In this document: positions 60,924 through 64,000 of the stretch, one piece after another
Layout of the letters: each line of letters starts with the position of its first letter
Numbering within the stretch: the first letter of the stretch is position 1
Notes under the pieces: model-generated
What the model was told of the DNA's origin: nothing
The model's input: only the letters and a program-made list of their open reading frames with translations
Database searches by the model: none
DNA from: JAUMBM01 sp964645715
Lineage (GTDB): Bacteria > Bacteroidota > Bacteroidia > Chitinophagales > Saprospiraceae
Length of the DNA: 64,000 nt
NCBI GenBank assembly: GCA_964645715.1
Contig: CAZYAO010000007.1
Coordinates: forward strand, 1-64,000
Reading direction: 5' to 3'
Translations under genes and position numbers: made by a program

Positions 60924-62549
60924 ATGCATGCAAACGACCACATTTACGACTACATCGTCATAGGCTCCGGCTTTGGCGGCAGCGTCGCCGCCCTGCGGCT
61001 GGCAGAAAAAGGCTACTCCGTACTGGTTTTGGAAAAAGGCAAGCGGTGGCAGGCGCAAGACTTCCCGCGCAGCAACTGGCAGCTGTCGAAATACCTGTGG
61101 GTGCCGGCACTACGATGGTTTGGCTTTCAGCGACTCAGCTTTTTTCGGGAGGTGATGGTCATCAGCGGCGTGGGGGTCGGCGGCGGATCAATTGTCTATG
61201 CCAATACCCACATACGGCCGCCCGACACTTTTTACAGCAACCCCCGCTGGGCTACTTTCAACAACTGGAAAGAAGTGCTGCGCCCCTTTTACGATCTGGC
61301 CAACCGCATGCTCGGATCGGCCGTCTATAGTCCTGAGTATGTCGAAGACCAATTACTCAAAGAGGTTGCCGAAGAGATGGGGCGCGGCCATACCTACGGC
61401 CCGGTGGAAGGCGTAGGCATCTACCTCGGCTCGCCCCAGCAGGCTGTTGATCCCTACTTCGAAGGGCTGGGACCCCTGCGCACCGGCTGCACCCACTGCG
61501 CCGGCTGTATGGTCGGCTGTCGCCACGACGCCAAAAACACCCTCGACAAAAATTACCTATGGCTGGCAGAGCGGCATTTTGGTGCTCGCATCGCGGCAGA
61601 AACGCAGGCTGAACGCATAGATTTTGGCGACGGACTGTACACCGTCAGCTGCCGTAGCAGTACAGCCCGCTGGCGGCAGCAGCGGGTACGCTATCGAAGC
61701 CGGGGACTGATTGTCAGCGCGGGTGTGCTGGGTACTATGGACCTGCTGCTTCGGCAAAAACACCAGTTTGCCTCGCTGCCGAAGCTGTCGGACCGGCTGG
61801 GAGAAAACCTCATGACCAACTCGGAGATGCTCAGCGGGGTGCTGGCGGCCCGGCAAAAGCTCAATCACGGCATTGCCATCTCACGCGTATTTGCACCTGA
61901 TGAGCAAACAAATGTAGAAATCGTCAAATTTCCCGACGGCAGTGGCCTCATGGCACGGCTGGGCGCCATGGCAGCCGGACCGGGATCGCCCCCTGTGCGC
62001 ACGCTCAAAATGCTGTGGAACACCCTGCGCCATCCCCTCGATTTTTTGCGGGTAGTCTTCAATCGGCAACTGGCCACTACGGGTGTTTTTTTCCTGATTA
62101 TGCAGACCCTCGACAATGCCATGCGTATGCAACTGGGCCGCGGCCTGCTGGGGCGCCGACTGAAGATGGTCAATGACGGGCCGGAGCGGGTGCCTACATT
62201 TATCCCCAAAGGACAGGAAGCTATGCTGCGCTACGCCCGCAAAGCCGGCGGCGTACCACAAAATGCTATCACGGAGATAACCCTCAACCTGGCCACTACT
62301 GCCCATATCCTCGGCGGCTGCCCCATGGGCAGCAGTGCCGAAGAGGGTGTCGTCGATCCGCAGTTTAGGGTACACGGCTATCCCAATATGTACATTCTCG
62401 ACGGATCCATCATACCCTGTAACCTGGGAGTCAACCCCTCCCTGACCATCACGGCGCTCAGCGAGTATGCCATGTCCCTCGTGCCCGCCAGGCCCGGCCA
62501 TCGGGGCTTGTCGCTCGAAGAGCGCATGGCCGCACAGCGACAGCAATAA
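60924..62549 (+). CDS. GMC-type oxidoreductase with a ferredoxin-like Cys cluster
   Basis: A 541-residue FAD oxidoreductase of the GMC/cholesterol-oxidase-like group: Rossmann start IYDYIVIGSGFGGSVAALRL, SGVGVGGGSIVYANTH (flavin loop), and C-terminal catalytic His in TAHILGGCPMG and NPSLTITALSEYAMS. Between them C189-x2-C192-x2-C195-x3-C199 (GCTHCAGCMVGC) looks like a Fe-S ligand set, known in some members of this group. The ATG at 60924 gives MHANDHIYDY; 60903 is the alternative. Substrate unknown, sterol or alcohol oxidation is possible. It follows the hairpin array and may have its own promoter. Confidence 0.82.
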   Translation: MHANDHIYDYIVIGSGFGGSVAALRLAEKGYSVLVLEKGKRWQAQDFPRSNWQLSKYLWVPALRWFGFQRLSFFREVMVISGVGVGGGSIVYANTHIRPPDTFYSNPRWATFNNWKEVLRPFYDLANRMLGSAVYSPEYVEDQLLKEVAEEMGRGHTYGPVEGVGIYLGSPQQAVDPYFEGLGPLRTGCTHCAGCMVGCRHDAKNTLDKNYLWLAERHFGARIAAETQAERIDFGDGLYTVSCRSSTARWRQQRVRYRSRGLIVSAGVLGTMDLLLRQKHQFASLPKLSDRLGENLMTNSEMLSGVLAARQKLNHGIAISRVFAPDEQTNVEIVKFPDGSGLMARLGAMAAGPGSPPVRTLKMLWNTLRHPLDFLRVVFNRQLATTGVFFLIMQTLDNAMRMQLGRGLLGRRLKMVNDGPERVPTFIPKGQEAMLRYARKAGGVPQNAITEITLNLATTAHILGGCPMGSSAEEGVVDPQFRVHGYPNMYILDGSIIPCNLGVNPSLTITALSEYAMSLVPARPGHRGLSLEERMAAQRQQ

Positions 62550-62670
62550 ATATGCGCGTTGCCCCCGTACGGTGGAGAGCAACTTCGATACCCTGCAGGA
62601 CAATGGGTTGTGTTTGGCTTTGTCTACGATGCACGTCACAACCGGAGCAAACCTACAATAAATCACGCTT

Positions 62671-63228
62671 ATGAAAACATCCGAAAATCAGGCGCTGCCC
62701 GCCCCCCTGCAGCAACGCCTGCAGCGGTTGGCGGCAGGACTGGATACGCTGCTGCGACAATTAGAAGCTTATGATGATGAGCAGCTCAACCGACCGCCCG
62801 GCCCCGGCCGATGGTCGGCCATGCAAGTGTTGCAACACCTGATGCTGGCCGAAAAACTATCGCAGCAATACCTGCGCAAGAAACAGTCAGTACCTACTGA
62901 GCAGCTGCCAGACGCAAGCATCGGCACGCACTTGCGCAGACTCTTGGTTGGGTTTTTCCTCTACCTCCCGCTCAAGCGGAAGGCGCCCGCCATGGTCGCA
63001 GAGGAAGCTCTGCCTGCCTACGCACCGCTGGCAGCAACCGCCGCGGCTTGGCGGCAACAGCGGGCGGAGCTCGCCCAGTTGCTGGCAGAGCTCGATGCGG
63101 GCGTCCACCAGAAAGCCTTTTACCGGCATCCGGTGGCAGGGCTGATGACAACCGCGGGCATGCTCGATTTTTTTCACTGGCATTTAGAGCGACACCTTCG
63201 GCAGCTGCGCGAATGCCTCGCGCACTGA
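62671..63228 (+). CDS. DinB-family four-helix protein
   Basis: A 185-residue DinB/YfiT-like protein: four-helix bundle with metal-ligand histidines suggested by MQVLQHLMLAEKLSQQYL (His near 58) and FFHWHLERHLRQL (His near 169, 171, 175), as is usual for this family. Members act as thiol-dependent transferases (for example with bacillithiol) or hydrolases; with a ytxJ gene in the same window a bacillithiol link is possible but not shown. Followed by the hairpin at 63243. Confidence 0.82.
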   Translation: MKTSENQALPAPLQQRLQRLAAGLDTLLRQLEAYDDEQLNRPPGPGRWSAMQVLQHLMLAEKLSQQYLRKKQSVPTEQLPDASIGTHLRRLLVGFFLYLPLKRKAPAMVAEEALPAYAPLAATAAAWRQQRAELAQLLAELDAGVHQKAFYRHPVAGLMTTAGMLDFFHWHLERHLRQLRECLAH

Positions 63229-63242
63229 ACAGCGCGCCCGTA

Positions 63243-63283
63243 CTTTGTGTATTTTGCCGCCAAGGGCGGCAAAATACACAAAG
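63243..63283. terminator. 19-bp terminator between DinB and nucleoside transporter genes
   Basis: CTTTGTGTATTTTGCCGCC (63243-63261), loop AAG, GGCGGCAAAATACACAAAG (63265-63283): a perfect stem between convergent genes. A second imperfect stem with the same GCGGC core follows at about 63291-63324 next to the transporter stop. Confidence 0.85.
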
Positions 63284-63326
63284 GGTCGGAATATTTTGCG
63301 GCAGCTAAGGCCGCTGCCAAATATCT

Positions 63327-64000
63327 CTATGCAAAAAGACCTGCAATACAGGCGGTAAAGAAGCAGGCGATTGTACCCCCGATGAGCGACTTGATGCCCA
63401 GCTCTGTGAGCGCCTGCCGCTGACTGGGTGCAATGGCGCTGATGCCACCAATCTGGATGCCGATGGAAGCAAAATTGGAAAAGCCGCAGAGCGCGTAGGT
63501 GGCAATGAGTACGGCCTTATCCGACAGCTGAATGCCCGCTTGCTGCATATTGTTGAGCTCGGCATACGCCACAAACTCGTTGATGACCGTTTTTTGGCCC
63601 AGCAGCTGACCTACCAGCAGCACATCCTGGGCAGGAACCCCCAGAATCCAGGCGAAAGGTGCAAAAATTAGTCCCAACAGATAGGTAAAAGTGAAACCCT
63701 CGAAGCGGCCACCCGTTGTCTGTTGTACGTATTCGTTGAGCCCCGTCCAATTGCCCACGCTGTGGAAAAGTATTTGGTTGGCCATATAAATAAGCGCCGT
63801 AAACACCAGCAACATAGCCCCCACATTGATGGCGAGGCGTAGTCCGTCGGTCGTGCCGCGGGCAATGGAATCGAGCAGGTTGTGGCTGTCATCATCGGCC
63901 ATTCTGAGCTGTGCATCGGGGCTGACTGGCTGTGTCTCCGGATAGAGCATCTTGGCAGCTACAATAGCTGCCGGTGCAGAGATGATGGAAGCCGTCAGCA
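63327..64000 (-). CDS. Concentrative nucleoside transporter (NupC/CNT family), C-terminal part
   Basis: The last part (at least 220 residues) of a CNT-type nucleoside:cation symporter; the gene continues past the window's right edge. Seen on the minus strand: TASIISAPAAIVAAKMLYPE (the family's substrate-binding region), HNLLDSIARGTTDGLRLA, NEFVAYAEL (VINEFVAYAEL) and ATYALCGFSNFASIGIQIGG, the C-terminal signature. Imports nucleosides across the inner membrane. The stop at 63327 follows SLIGGTIACFFTACIAGLFA. Which cation is used cannot be seen. Confidence 0.9.
   Translation of the reverse strand, partial: LTASIISAPAAIVAAKMLYPETQPVSPDAQLRMADDDSHNLLDSIARGTTDGLRLAINVGAMLLVFTALIYMANQILFHSVGNWTGLNEYVQQTTGGRFEGFTFTYLLGLIFAPFAWILGVPAQDVLLVGQLLGQKTVINEFVAYAELNNMQQAGIQLSDKAVLIATYALCGFSNFASIGIQIGGISAIAPSQRQALTELGIKSLIGGTIACFFTACIAGLFA

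Noticed and set aside
59907..61058. Long minus-strand open frame with a repeated SKKLRLFWSRLHWRS pattern
   Set aside because: It runs opposite the methyltransferase gene and through the hairpin array; the repeated peptide is only the tandem DNA repeat translated.

Overview
The window looks like a piece of a Bacteroidota chromosome, most likely from the Saprospiria/Chitinophagia side of the phylum; the phylum is well supported, the order is a guess. Evidence: a complete alternative complex III plus caa3-type oxidase locus in Bacteroidota order, a PorP/SprF family protein of type IX secretion/gliding systems, DUF4403, YtxJ, CtlX and MnmD homologues, and many TAnnTTTG promoter boxes close to start codons. 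Base composition is fairly GC-rich except in intergenic hairpins. No rRNA, tRNA, transposase, phage or CRISPR array was seen. One 100-N scaffold gap lies at 53083-53182.

Layout. 1-3.9 kb: a hairpin array, a small acyl-carrier-like protein, a periplasmic thioredoxin-fold protein and a minus-strand ytxJ-mnmD-ribD operon. 4-9.7 kb: pdhB with a clear promoter, a TauE/SafE permease, a HAD phosphatase, DUF4403 and other envelope lipoproteins, and an ECF sigma/anti-sigma pair. 9.9-16.5 kb: lysA, hscA, an outer-membrane protein, a queuosine-precursor transporter and ctlX. 16.5-24.7 kb: an Lhr-like helicase, ftsH, pabA/trpG, an esterase, a polytopic membrane protein and a GNAT acetyltransferase. 24.7-41.7 kb: a long minus-strand respiratory locus (actABCDEF, coxII, coxI, ctaB, two coxIII genes, coxIV, an SCO-position protein, DUF420) carrying electrons from menaquinol through ACIII to oxygen. 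41.8-50.9 kb: thyA, an HtrA protease, an acyl-CoA carboxylase beta subunit, a UbiD decarboxylase, and an NlpC/P60-like gene followed by agmatine deiminase and N-carbamoylputrescine amidase (agmatine to putrescine). 51-64 kb: PorP/SprF, a YigZ/IMPACT protein, a PLP decarboxylase broken by the scaffold gap, pdhA (50 kb from pdhB), recF-dciA, a membrane glycosyltransferase-like/TPR protein, a methyltransferase, a GMC oxidoreductase, a DinB protein and the 3' part of a nucleoside transporter.

The most distinctive feature is not a protein. Nearly every gene 3' end carries a long, almost perfect stem-loop, usually with a GCGGC/GCCGC core, a 3-4 nt loop and an outer stem that differs from locus to locus. 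At six or seven places the stem-loop is tandemly duplicated with periods of about 46-127 bp, sometimes together with the end of the neighbouring gene. The array at 60.66-60.89 kb retains a signature of unequal recombination between two terminators that share a core. Protein oddities are an acyl-carrier-like protein without the phosphopantetheine serine, an NlpC/P60-like protein with Ser in place of the catalytic Cys, a cysteine-free protein in the SCO position of the oxidase operon, a perfect EF-hand loop inside a DUF420 membrane protein, a His-rich insert in coxIII, and an extra cytochrome c domain fused to ActA.
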